Origin: an uncultured Eubacteriales bacterium
GTDB taxonomy: Bacteria; Bacillota_I; Bacilli_A; RF39; UBA660
Length of the DNA: 5,849 nucleotides
Assembly: GCA_900321795.1 (NCBI GenBank)
Contig: ONXO01000048.1
Location: 1-5,849, forward strand
Direction: 5' to 3'
The notes under the pieces are model-generated. The model saw only the letters and a program-made list of their open reading frames with translations. It was not told the DNA's origin and made no database searches. This document shows, piece after piece, positions 1 through 5,457 of this stretch (position 1 is its first letter; each line of letters starts with the position of its first letter). The translations under genes and the position numbers were made by a program.

Positions 1-1
1 A

Positions 2-211
2 GAAACTAATCGAGAGATAACTACATACTTGCTTAAAGCAGAAGTTAGACAAAATCTTGAAAGGCAAGAAAATAAAAATATTAGAACGAATGATTCTAGT
101 GAAGGAGTTAAGAAAACACCTAAGAAAGCAGAGAAGAAAATAGGTAGAAATGATCCTTGCTATTGTGGCAGCGGCAAAAAGTATAAAAACTGTCATGGTA
201 AGAATGAATAA
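2..211 (+). CDS. secA: SecA preprotein translocase ATPase, C-terminal tail (5' end outside window)
   Basis: This is the last 69 codons of secA, the motor ATPase that pushes unfolded preproteins through the SecYEG channel at the cytoplasmic membrane. The frame is open to the window edge, so the TTG at 29 is an internal leucine codon and not a start. The segment REITTYLLKAEVRQNLER resembles the end of the SecA helical scaffold region of Firmicutes. A Lys/Glu-rich flexible linker follows, and then the C-terminal zinc-binding motif ending in DPCYCGSGKKYKNCHG. Its C-x-C-x8-C-H ligands are all present; in SecA this motif contacts SecB and/or phospholipid. The usual proline between the first two cysteines (CPC) is tyrosine here. 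Other SEC-C-motif proteins exist, but the preceding helix favours SecA. An intrinsic terminator begins within ten bases of the stop. Confidence 0.93.
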   Translation, partial: ETNREITTYLLKAEVRQNLERQENKNIRTNDSSEGVKKTPKKAEKKIGRNDPCYCGSGKKYKNCHGKNE

Positions 212-216
212 GATAT

Positions 217-268
217 AAAGTTTGCAAATGTTTAATTTTGTAAACTTTTCTTTTTTATTTTGTTTTTT
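217..268 (+). terminator. Intrinsic terminator of secA
   Basis: A 12-bp hairpin pairs 217-228 with 237-248 (arm AAAGTTTGCAAA, one G-T wobble at 224/241) around an 8-nt loop. It is followed by a T-rich tail from 249 to 268 containing two T6 runs. It starts six bases after the secA stop. It also argues that the in-frame TTG at 222, which lies inside the stem, is not the start of the next gene. Confidence 0.85.
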
Positions 269-270
269 CC

Positions 271-299
271 TTTACTTATTTCATTTAATTTCTTATAAT
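271..299 (+). promoter_or_regulatory. Sigma-A-type promoter for the acyltransferase gene
   Basis: A perfect TATAAT -10 box lies at 294-299, with a 17-bp spacer to a TTTACT -35 hexamer at 271-276 (4 of 6 matches to TTGACA). Transcription would start near 306, giving a leader of about 18 nt before the ATG at 324. The promoter sits directly after the secA terminator T tract, so the gene probably forms its own transcription unit. Confidence 0.7.
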
Positions 300-311
300 G
301 GAAATGGAAGT

Positions 312-315
312 AAGG
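312..315 (+). promoter_or_regulatory. Ribosome binding site (AAGG) fixing the acyltransferase start at 324
   Basis: AAGG lies 8 nt upstream of ATG 324. The in-frame upstream candidates TTG 222 and ATG 228 lie within the secA terminator hairpin and upstream of the TATAAT box, so they would not be on an mRNA made from the 271-299 promoter. Confidence 0.6.
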
Positions 316-323
316 TAAACAAT

Positions 324-2576
324 ATGAATTATAATGTAGTAAGCAAAGATATATATGATAAGGATAGTAAGAAATATTATAAATATTTAGATTATATTAG
401 GGTTTTTGCTTGCTTTCTAGTAATGTTTTACCACTTTGGAGTATTGAAAGGTGGATATTTGGCAGTATGTACTTTTTTTGTCTTAAGTGGTTATTTATCC
501 TTTGTGTCTGCTTATAATAAAGATAAATTTTCTTTTAAAGACTATTATAAAAATAAAATATTACATTTATATTTGCCTTTATTGATTGTTGTATTAATTT
601 CAGTAGGTTTGATTAATTTAATTTCAACAGGCAGTTATTTAAGTTTAAAACCAGAAGTAAAGTCTGTATTATTTGGATATAATAATTTTTGGCAGTTAAA
701 TGCTAATATGGATTATTTTGCAAGACATGTTACTTCTCCATTTATGCATTTGTGGTATATAGCAATACTTTTTCAATTTGATTTAGTTTTTCCTTTTATT
801 TATAAATTCATAAGAAAAGTAGAAAGGAATCATTCTAAGAATTTAATAACTTTAATAGTTTTTTTATTAGCTAGTCTGTCAGCAGTTTATTTTTATATAA
901 AGAGTAAAGATAGTAATTTAATGTTAGTTTATTACAATACATTCACTAGAATTTTTTCATTATTATTTGGTTTATGGCTTGGAATGATTCATTCTTATTA
1001 TGGTTCTTTAGCAATTAAGTTTTTTAAGCCTTTACCAATAAGAAAATGTATTCTTTATATTTACTTTTTAATATTGTTAATTATGTCTATTTGTGTTTCA
1101 TCTACGAATAAAAATTTTGCCATTTTTATGATAGTTAGTACTTTTATTAGTATGAGATTAATTGGTTATGCTACTGTTCAACCTTCAATTAAATTTAATG
1201 ATTTTGATAAGAAGATTAAATTATTTGCTAGTTTTAGTTATGAAATATATTTAGTTCAATATCCTATTATATATTTATTTGATAATATAAATATTAATAT
1301 TATTTTAAAGATTATACTTATGTTTATACTAAATTTAGTAGTAGCTTATATTATTAATTATGGTTTGTCATTTAAAAAGAATAAAGATAGAAGATTCATT
1401 AGATTCTTAGTATTTATTACACTAATTGGTTTTTCTATTTTTGGATTTGTTAAGTATATACAGACAGAAGACCATTCTAAAGAGATGAAGGAATTGGAAA
1501 ATCAACTTACTGTTAATGAAAAAATGATGCAAGAAAAGCAAGAAGAATATGCAAGAAAGATGCAAGAAGAAAACAAAGCTTGGGAAGAAGAACTTGCTAG
1601 TTTAGAAATTAATGAAGAAGAGCTTAAAGAGCTTGTCACTAATTTGTCATTAGTTGGTGTAGGGGATTCAGTAATGCTAGGAGCAGTAGATAATTTGTAT
1701 AAAGCTTTTCCAAATGGATATTTTGATGCTAAAATATCTAGAACACCTTGGGTTGCTAATGGAATACTAGAGGATTTAAAGAGTAAAAACATGCTTGGTG
1801 ATGCAATAGTATTTGGACTTGGTGCTAATGGAGACTGCTCTGAAAGTTGCAAAGATGATATTCTTAAAACTATTGGAGACAGAAAATTATTCTGGGTTAA
1901 TGTTACTAATGATCAGAATGTACATGTTAATTCAAGATTTAAAGCATATGCTGAAAAGCATGATAATGTATATGTCATTGATTGGGAAACTATATCTAAA
2001 GATCACAGTGATTATTTCTATGCTGATGGAATACATTTAACTGTTCCTGGTAGAAAAGCTTATGTTGAAGCAATTTATGATAATATTTACAATGTTTATC
2101 TAAACGATTTGAAGCAAAAGAAAGAAGAAGCTGTCAAGGCTCATGAAGAAGAACTTAAGAATAAGATTACATTTTATGGAAATGATTTATTGTTAAATGC
2201 TTTTGATTTATTACATACATATTTCAAAAATGCTAATTTTAGCATTGATAAAAATTATGATTATCAGTCTTTAAAAGAAACTATAGAAGAGGCTAAAGAG
2301 AATAATACTCTAGATTATAGACTTGTGTTTGCTTTTGATAGTATTGCTCATTTAACAAAGAGTGATTATGAAAGTTTAGTTAGTTTATGTGATGATAATG
2401 AGGTATATATTGTTTTAGTAAATGATAGTTATAGTGTTGAAGGTGCTGAGGTAATAGATTTTAAAGAGATGATTGATACTAATATTTCATATTTAATGAT
2501 AGATGGTAAGCATTTATCTTCTGAAGGTAACACTGCACTTAGTGATTTATTAAAGAGTAAACTTTCGAACGAGTAA
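324..2576 (+). CDS. OatA/Adr-like membrane O-acyltransferase with coiled coil, SGNH domain and degenerate second SGNH domain
   Basis: A 750-residue integral membrane protein, predicted to O-acetylate a cell-envelope glycan (peptidoglycan or another surface polymer) by passing acetyl groups outward to an extracytoplasmic SGNH domain, as OatA and Adr do. Residues 20-350 are an acyltransferase-3 domain with about ten membrane helices. Motifs seen are LDYIRVFACFLVMFYHFG (R26, H37), FFVLSGYL (51-58), HLWYIAILFQF (142-152) and SYEIYLVQYP (305-314). An 11th helix (357-378) would place the rest outside. Residues 383-440 are a Glu/Lys-rich predicted coiled-coil stalk. Residues 441-590 are an SGNH domain with GDS (S449), GAN (N502) and DGIH (D568, H571), so it looks catalytically complete. 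After a second charged helix (593-612), residues 613-750 resemble another SGNH domain lacking Ser and Asn. The start was chosen from the promoter, RBS and upstream terminator. Single-domain OatA proteins are usually around 600 residues, so this one is long. The exact substrate is unknown. Confidence 0.88.
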   Translation: MNYNVVSKDIYDKDSKKYYKYLDYIRVFACFLVMFYHFGVLKGGYLAVCTFFVLSGYLSFVSAYNKDKFSFKDYYKNKILHLYLPLLIVVLISVGLINLISTGSYLSLKPEVKSVLFGYNNFWQLNANMDYFARHVTSPFMHLWYIAILFQFDLVFPFIYKFIRKVERNHSKNLITLIVFLLASLSAVYFYIKSKDSNLMLVYYNTFTRIFSLLFGLWLGMIHSYYGSLAIKFFKPLPIRKCILYIYFLILLIMSICVSSTNKNFAIFMIVSTFISMRLIGYATVQPSIKFNDFDKKIKLFASFSYEIYLVQYPIIYLFDNININIILKIILMFILNLVVAYIINYGLSFKKNKDRRFIRFLVFITLIGFSIFGFVKYIQTEDHSKEMKELENQLTVNEKMMQEKQEEYARKMQEENKAWEEELASLEINEEELKELVTNLSLVGVGDSVMLGAVDNLYKAFPNGYFDAKISRTPWVANGILEDLKSKNMLGDAIVFGLGANGDCSESCKDDILKTIGDRKLFWVNVTNDQNVHVNSRFKAYAEKHDNVYVIDWETISKDHSDYFYADGIHLTVPGRKAYVEAIYDNIYNVYLNDLKQKKEEAVKAHEEELKNKITFYGNDLLLNAFDLLHTYFKNANFSIDKNYDYQSLKETIEEAKENNTLDYRLVFAFDSIAHLTKSDYESLVSLCDDNEVYIVLVNDSYSVEGAEVIDFKEMIDTNISYLMIDGKHLSSEGNTALSDLLKSKLSNE
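1644..2573 (+). repeat. Probable intragenic duplication of the SGNH domain (copy 1 1644-2093, copy 2 2157-2573)
   Basis: The two halves of the extracytoplasmic region match in order and spacing. LVGVGDSVMLGAVDNLYKAF pairs with ITFYGNDLLLNAFDLLHTYF. AIVFGLGAN pairs with RLVFAFDSI. FWVNVTND pairs with YIVLVNDS. DGIHLTVPGRKAY pairs with DGKHLSSEGNTAL. Each is preceded by a charged helix containing EEEL (KAWEEEL at 418-424 and KAHEEEL at 605-611). Copy 2 has Asp where the nucleophile Ser should be and Ile at the GxN Asn position, but keeps the Asp-x-x-His pair (D727, H730). The alignment was made by eye; divergence is high, so the duplication would be old. Confidence 0.62.
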
Positions 2577-2595
2577 CTAATTGTTACTTGTTTTT
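2568..2595 (+). terminator. Intrinsic terminator overlapping the acyltransferase stop codon
   Basis: A 10-bp stem pairs 2568-2577 (AACGAGTAAC) with 2583-2592 (GTTACTTGTT), with one G-T wobble and a TAATT loop. A T5 run covers 2591-2595. The stop codon 2574-2576 lies inside the left arm. The U tract is short, so termination may be partial and allow read-through into the following small frame. Confidence 0.6.
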
Positions 2596-2781
2596 GATTC
2601 AAAAGAGTTTAAGAAGTTAGATATTAATGATGTTAATGTTAATGAATATTATGTGCTTGATGAATTCATAGTAGGTTTGATGTATGATGATTTAGTTAAT
2701 GTAGAGATATTCCATGATATACGTACTGACTTTGAAGATGTTTTAGTAGATAATGTTAGTAAGAAGTTAAAGTTGATGTAG
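2581..2781 (+). CDS. Small acidic hypothetical protein, start uncertain
   Basis: A 66-codon frame that I do not recognise. The product is acidic, rich in Asp and Val, with alternating hydrophobic stretches (YYVLDEFIVGLMYDDLVNVEI) and no membrane helix, signal peptide or cysteine. An in-frame TAA directly precedes the only full-length start, TTG 2581, which has no clear Shine-Dalgarno sequence and lies inside the preceding terminator hairpin. Internal starts at GTG 2653 or ATG 2680 would leave about 42 or 33 residues. An open frame of this length is unlikely by chance in DNA this AT-rich, and the codon use matches its neighbours, so it is either a small gene translated by coupling or read-through, or the remnant of a longer gene that lost its start. 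A terminator begins within its stop codon. Confidence 0.4.
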   Translation: MLLVFDSKEFKKLDINDVNVNEYYVLDEFIVGLMYDDLVNVEIFHDIRTDFEDVLVDNVSKKLKLM

Positions 2782-2797
2782 CCTTAGAGGCTTTTTT
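2780..2797 (+). terminator. Short intrinsic terminator upstream of the SUF operon
   Basis: A 5-bp stem pairs AGCCT (2780-2784) with AGGCT (2788-2792) around a TAG triloop, and T residues run from 2792 to 2797. It lies between the small frame and the SUF promoter, whose -35 box starts two bases after the T run. The stem is short but relatively GC-rich, and its placement is what a terminator would need. Confidence 0.6.
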
Positions 2798-2798
2798 C

Positions 2799-2827
2799 TT
2801 GACTTATGATATATATAAGAGTAAAAT
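2799..2827 (+). promoter_or_regulatory. Promoter of the regulator-sufCBD operon
   Basis: The -35 hexamer TTGACT (2799-2804, 5 of 6 to consensus) and -10 hexamer TAAAAT (2822-2827, 5 of 6) are separated by exactly 17 bp. Transcription would start near 2834, inside the adjacent inverted repeat. No other convincing promoter was seen before sufC, sufB or sufD, so this one probably serves the whole operon. Confidence 0.75.
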
Positions 2828-2844
2828 GTTAACCAGAGTTAACA
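2827..2844 (+). promoter_or_regulatory. Inverted-repeat operator candidate over the operon start site
   Basis: TGTTAAC-CAGA-GTTAACA is a perfect 7-4-7 inverted repeat starting at the last base of the -10 box and covering the expected transcription start. This is the classic position for a repressor that blocks RNA polymerase. The most obvious ligand is the DtxR/MntR-family protein encoded immediately downstream, which would make the operon autoregulated. The half-site shares GTTAAC with DtxR-type boxes but is not a match to the Bacillus MntR box. GTTAAC alone recurs elsewhere in the window (3038, 3783), so the paired arrangement and position are the evidence. Confidence 0.6.
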
Positions 2845-2851
2845 AAGGAGG
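2844..2851 (+). promoter_or_regulatory. Ribosome binding site AAAGGAGG fixing the regulator start at 2856
   Basis: A full anti-16S-complementary AAAGGAGG lies 4 nt before ATG 2856. It overlaps the last base of the operator candidate. It rules out the longer TTG 2799 start, which falls in the -35 box. Confidence 0.85.
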
Positions 2852-2855
2852 AACT

Positions 2856-3332
2856 ATGATATCTAAATCAACTGAAGAGTATTTGAAAACAATATATGTT
2901 TTAGGAAAGCAAAATAGTGAAATTAGAGTTACTGATATAGCTAAAAGAATGAACTGTTCTAAACCCAGCGTTACTAAGCAGCTTAATATTTTAAATGATA
3001 ATGGCTATATTATTTATGAAGCATACGGTAAAATTAAGTTAACTAGTAAGGGTGAAGATTTAGCTAAGATGGTATTAGAAGAATATGACATTTTGTATCT
3101 GTTTTTTAGTGATGTTTTAGGCCTTTCGAAAGAAGAGTCTGAAAAAGAAGCTAAAGCTATTAAAGGCGTGATTGATAAAAAAACACTTTATAAAATAAAT
3201 GAATATGTGTATATGACTTTAGGTTTAGATGAACTTTCTTGTGATTTTAATATGTTTAATGAAAAATGTAGAAGTTGTTTGATTAATAATAATATTGAGG
3301 AGATGAAGAGCAATGAAATTGTTAGAGATTAA
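2856..3332 (+). CDS. DtxR/MntR-family transcriptional regulator with C-terminal Cys cluster, SUF-operon linked
   Basis: A 158-residue DNA-binding regulator. Residues 5-66 form a winged helix-turn-helix very like MntR: STEEYLKTIY, then IRVTDIAKRM, the recognition helix SKPSVTKQLNIL, and the wing ending LTSKG. Residues 67-118 correspond to the helical dimerization and metal-binding segment. Compared with remembered Bacillus MntR, the ligand positions D8, E11, H77, E99, E102 and H103 read Glu8, Lys11, Tyr77, Lys100, Lys103 and Gly104, so the usual Mn/Fe site appears lost. There is no FeoA/SH3-like C-terminal domain. The tail instead carries C129, C138 and C141 (Cys-x8-Cys-x2-Cys); C34 lies in the helix-turn-helix. 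As first gene of the SUF operon, downstream of a palindromic operator candidate and overlapping sufC by 20 nt, it probably controls iron-sulfur assembly. An Fe-S or thiol sensing mode is inference; binding of zinc or another metal by the cysteines is an alternative. Confidence 0.85.
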   Translation: MISKSTEEYLKTIYVLGKQNSEIRVTDIAKRMNCSKPSVTKQLNILNDNGYIIYEAYGKIKLTSKGEDLAKMVLEEYDILYLFFSDVLGLSKEESEKEAKAIKGVIDKKTLYKINEYVYMTLGLDELSCDFNMFNEKCRSCLINNNIEEMKSNEIVRD

Positions 3333-4047
3333 TAATTTAAGGACAAAAGTAGGAGATAAAGAAATATTAAAAGGATTAAATTTAAATATTAATAAGGGTG
3401 AAATTCATGTTATTATGGGTCCTAATGGAGCAGGAAAAAGTACGCTTGCTAATACTATTTTACATAATCCTGAGTATGAAATTCTAGAAGGTAGTATTCT
3501 TTTAGATGGTGAAGATATAAGTAAATTAAATACTGATGAAATAGCTAGAAAAGGTATTTTTATGTCTTTTCAATCACCTGAAGAAATACCTGGTATTTCA
3601 GTTATGAACTTTATTAAATATGCTAAAAGTAAAATAACTGGCGAAACTCCTAATTATTTTGAGTTTAGAGAAGAAGTTACAAATAATATGAAGGAACTTG
3701 ATTTTAAAGAAAGCTATATTTCAAGAAATATGAATGTAGGATTTTCTGGTGGTGAAAAGAAGAAGAATGAAATACTTCAAATGTTAACTTTAAAGCCTAA
3801 ACTTGCTATTTTGGATGAAACTGATTCAGGACTTGATGTAGATGCAATTAGAACTGTTGCTAAAGGTATTAAAATGTTTGCAAATAGTGAAAATGCTGTT
3901 CTCATAATTACACACGGGACTAAAATTTTACAAGGATTAGATGTTGATTATGTTCATGTGTTAATTGATGGTAAAATAGTTCAAACAGGTACAAGTAAAT
4001 TAGCTAATATGATTGAAGAAAAAGGATATGATATCTTTAGACAATAG
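3313..4047 (+). CDS. sufC: SufC, ABC-type ATPase of the SufBCD Fe-S scaffold
   Basis: A 244-residue soluble cytoplasmic ATPase that binds SufB and SufD and drives conformational change during cluster assembly in the SufBC2D complex. All ABC elements are intact: Walker A GPNGAGKST (36-44), Q-loop Q87 in the SufC-typical SFQSPEEIPGIS, signature FSGGEKKKNE (144-153), Walker B LAILDE (164-169) followed by TDSGLD, and the H-loop histidine H201. Length is normal for SufC. There are no membrane segments or transporter partners nearby, which fits SufC and not an importer. ATG 3313 is preceded by a GAGGAG site (3297-3302) inside the regulator gene and overlaps its last 20 nt in another frame, so translation is likely coupled. 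Confidence 0.97.
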   Translation: MKLLEINNLRTKVGDKEILKGLNLNINKGEIHVIMGPNGAGKSTLANTILHNPEYEILEGSILLDGEDISKLNTDEIARKGIFMSFQSPEEIPGISVMNFIKYAKSKITGETPNYFEFREEVTNNMKELDFKESYISRNMNVGFSGGEKKKNEILQMLTLKPKLAILDETDSGLDVDAIRTVAKGIKMFANSENAVLIITHGTKILQGLDVDYVHVLIDGKIVQTGTSKLANMIEEKGYDIFRQ

Positions 4048-4055
4048 GAGGGTTT

Positions 4056-5456
4056 ATGAAGAAGACAATTGTTAAAGAAGTAAACACTAATATTTATGAT
4101 TTTAAGAATGAAGACGAATACGAATATAAAATAGAAAAAGGTCTTACTAAAGATACAGTTTTAGAAATATCTAGGCAAAAGGATGATCCTGAGTGGATGA
4201 GAGATATCAGATTAAATGCTTTAAAAGTTTACAATGAGCTTTCTCTTCCTACTTGGGGGCCTGATTTGAAAGAGCTTAATATGGACGAAATAGCAACGTA
4301 CGTTAAACCTAAGAGTGGAAAAGCTAGTACTTGGGAAGACGTTCCTGATAATATAAAGGATACTTTTGAGAGATTAGGTATACCCGAAGCTGAAAGAGAA
4401 GCTCTTGCTGGAGTTGGAGCTCAGTATGATTCGGAAGTAGTCTATCACTCAATGCGAATGGAGTTAATGGCTCAAGGTGTTATTTATACAGATATGGAGA
4501 CCGCTGTAAGAGATTATCCTGATATTGTTAAGGAATACTTTATGAAAGCTGTGCCAGTTAATGATCACAAGTTCGCGGCTTTGCATACGGCTGTTTGGTC
4601 TGGAGGTTCATTTGTTTATGTTCCAAAAGGCATTCAAGTAGAAATGCCCCTTCAGTCTTATTTTAGGTTAAACTCTCCAGAATCAGGACAGTTTGAACAT
4701 ACTTTAATTATAGTTGATGAAGGAGCTTCTCTTCACTTTATAGAAGGATGTTCTGCTCCAAAATATAGTAAAATAAATTTGCATGCTGGATGTGTAGAAC
4801 TTTACGTTAAAAAGGGTGCATATTTAAGATATTCTACAATAGAAAATTGGTCTAAGAATATGATGAATCTTAATACTAAGAAAGCTATAGTTGAAGAAGG
4901 TGGGACTATGGAATGGGTTAGTGGTTCATTTGGAAGTCATATTTCTATGCTTTATCCTATGAGTATATTAAATGGTAAAGGTGCTAAGACAGAGTTTACT
5001 GGTATATCTTTTGCAGGTGCTACTCAAAATCTTGATAATGGTTTTAAAGCTGTTTTAAATGCACCAAATACTTCTGCTGTAGTTAATTCAAAATCAATAT
5101 CTAAAAATGGTGGTAAATGTACTTATAGAAGTTTAGTTAAAGCAACACCTAATGCTACTAATTCTAAGGCTAGTGTTTCTTGTGAGTCTTTGATGCTTGA
5201 TGATATTTCCGTATCTGATACTATACCGGTTAATGATATAGAAACTCCAGATATAGAGTTTTCTCATGAAGCTAAAATTGGTAAAATCTCAGATAAGACA
5301 ATTTTTTATTTAATGAGTAGAGGTATTAGCGAGAAAGATGCTTTAGCTCTTATTGTAAGAGGATTTGCTTATCCAATTAGTAAAGAACTTCCTTTAGAAT
5401 ATGCAGTGGAAATGAATAATTTAATTGGTTTAGAGTTAGAAGGGAGTATAGGTTAG
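4056..5456 (+). CDS. sufB: SufB, Fe-S cluster assembly scaffold protein
   Basis: A 466-residue scaffold on which nascent Fe-S clusters are built from persulfide sulfur, together with SufD and SufC. The N-terminal helical part contains LPTWGPDL (64-71). The core has VYHSMRMELMAQGVIYTDME (129-148) and VPKGIQVEMPLQSYFR (189-204), then the right-handed beta-helix region. EGCSAP places C232 at the position of E. coli C254, VSCESLML places C376 at that of C405, and SHEAKIG places H404-E405 at the conserved His-Glu pair, so the residues linked to sulfur transfer and cluster formation are kept. The C-terminus is the standard LPLEYAVEMNNLIGLELEGSIG. Extra cysteines are C246 and C355. Length is normal. 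AGGAGGG (4046-4052) overlaps the sufC stop, and sufD starts one base after the sufB stop. Confidence 0.97.
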   Translation: MKKTIVKEVNTNIYDFKNEDEYEYKIEKGLTKDTVLEISRQKDDPEWMRDIRLNALKVYNELSLPTWGPDLKELNMDEIATYVKPKSGKASTWEDVPDNIKDTFERLGIPEAEREALAGVGAQYDSEVVYHSMRMELMAQGVIYTDMETAVRDYPDIVKEYFMKAVPVNDHKFAALHTAVWSGGSFVYVPKGIQVEMPLQSYFRLNSPESGQFEHTLIIVDEGASLHFIEGCSAPKYSKINLHAGCVELYVKKGAYLRYSTIENWSKNMMNLNTKKAIVEEGGTMEWVSGSFGSHISMLYPMSILNGKGAKTEFTGISFAGATQNLDNGFKAVLNAPNTSAVVNSKSISKNGGKCTYRSLVKATPNATNSKASVSCESLMLDDISVSDTIPVNDIETPDIEFSHEAKIGKISDKTIFYLMSRGISEKDALALIVRGFAYPISKELPLEYAVEMNNLIGLELEGSIG

Positions 5457-5457
5457 T

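Noticed and set aside
222..323. N-terminal extension of the acyltransferase from TTG 222 or ATG 228
   Set aside because: It overlaps the secA terminator stem and T tract and lies upstream of the TATAAT promoter; ATG 324 has a suitable RBS and gives a normal acyltransferase N-terminus.
1525..1605. Short AAGAAGAA/GCAAGAA repeats as a tandem repeat array
   Set aside because: They are explained by the Gln/Glu/Lys-rich coiled-coil codons and have no regular unit or spacing; no CRISPR-like array, tRNA, rRNA or insertion sequence was seen anywhere in the window.
1502..1852. 116-codon reverse-strand frame
   Set aside because: It is antisense to the coiled coil and SGNH domain of a well-supported gene. 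Its Ser/Leu-rich product is what the reverse complement of Glu/Lys-rich codons yields, and no RBS or promoter was seen.
1813..2040. 75-codon + strand frame inside the acyltransferase gene
   Set aside because: It is an out-of-frame shadow over the conserved SGNH GAN-to-DGIH region; the Met/Leu/Ile-rich product has no recognisable features.
2799..2855. Longer regulator start at TTG 2799
   Set aside because: The codon is part of the -35 box and the extension crosses the promoter and operator; AAAGGAGG before ATG 2856 is decisive.
2828..2855. Riboswitch or attenuator leader before the SUF operon
   Set aside because: The predicted leader is only about 22 nt, too short for a structured aptamer; the palindrome fits a DNA operator better.
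3038..3043. Further GTTAAC hexamers (also at 3783) as extra operators
   Set aside because: They are single self-palindromic hexamers inside coding sequence without the paired 7-4-7 arrangement, and are expected often in AT-rich DNA.
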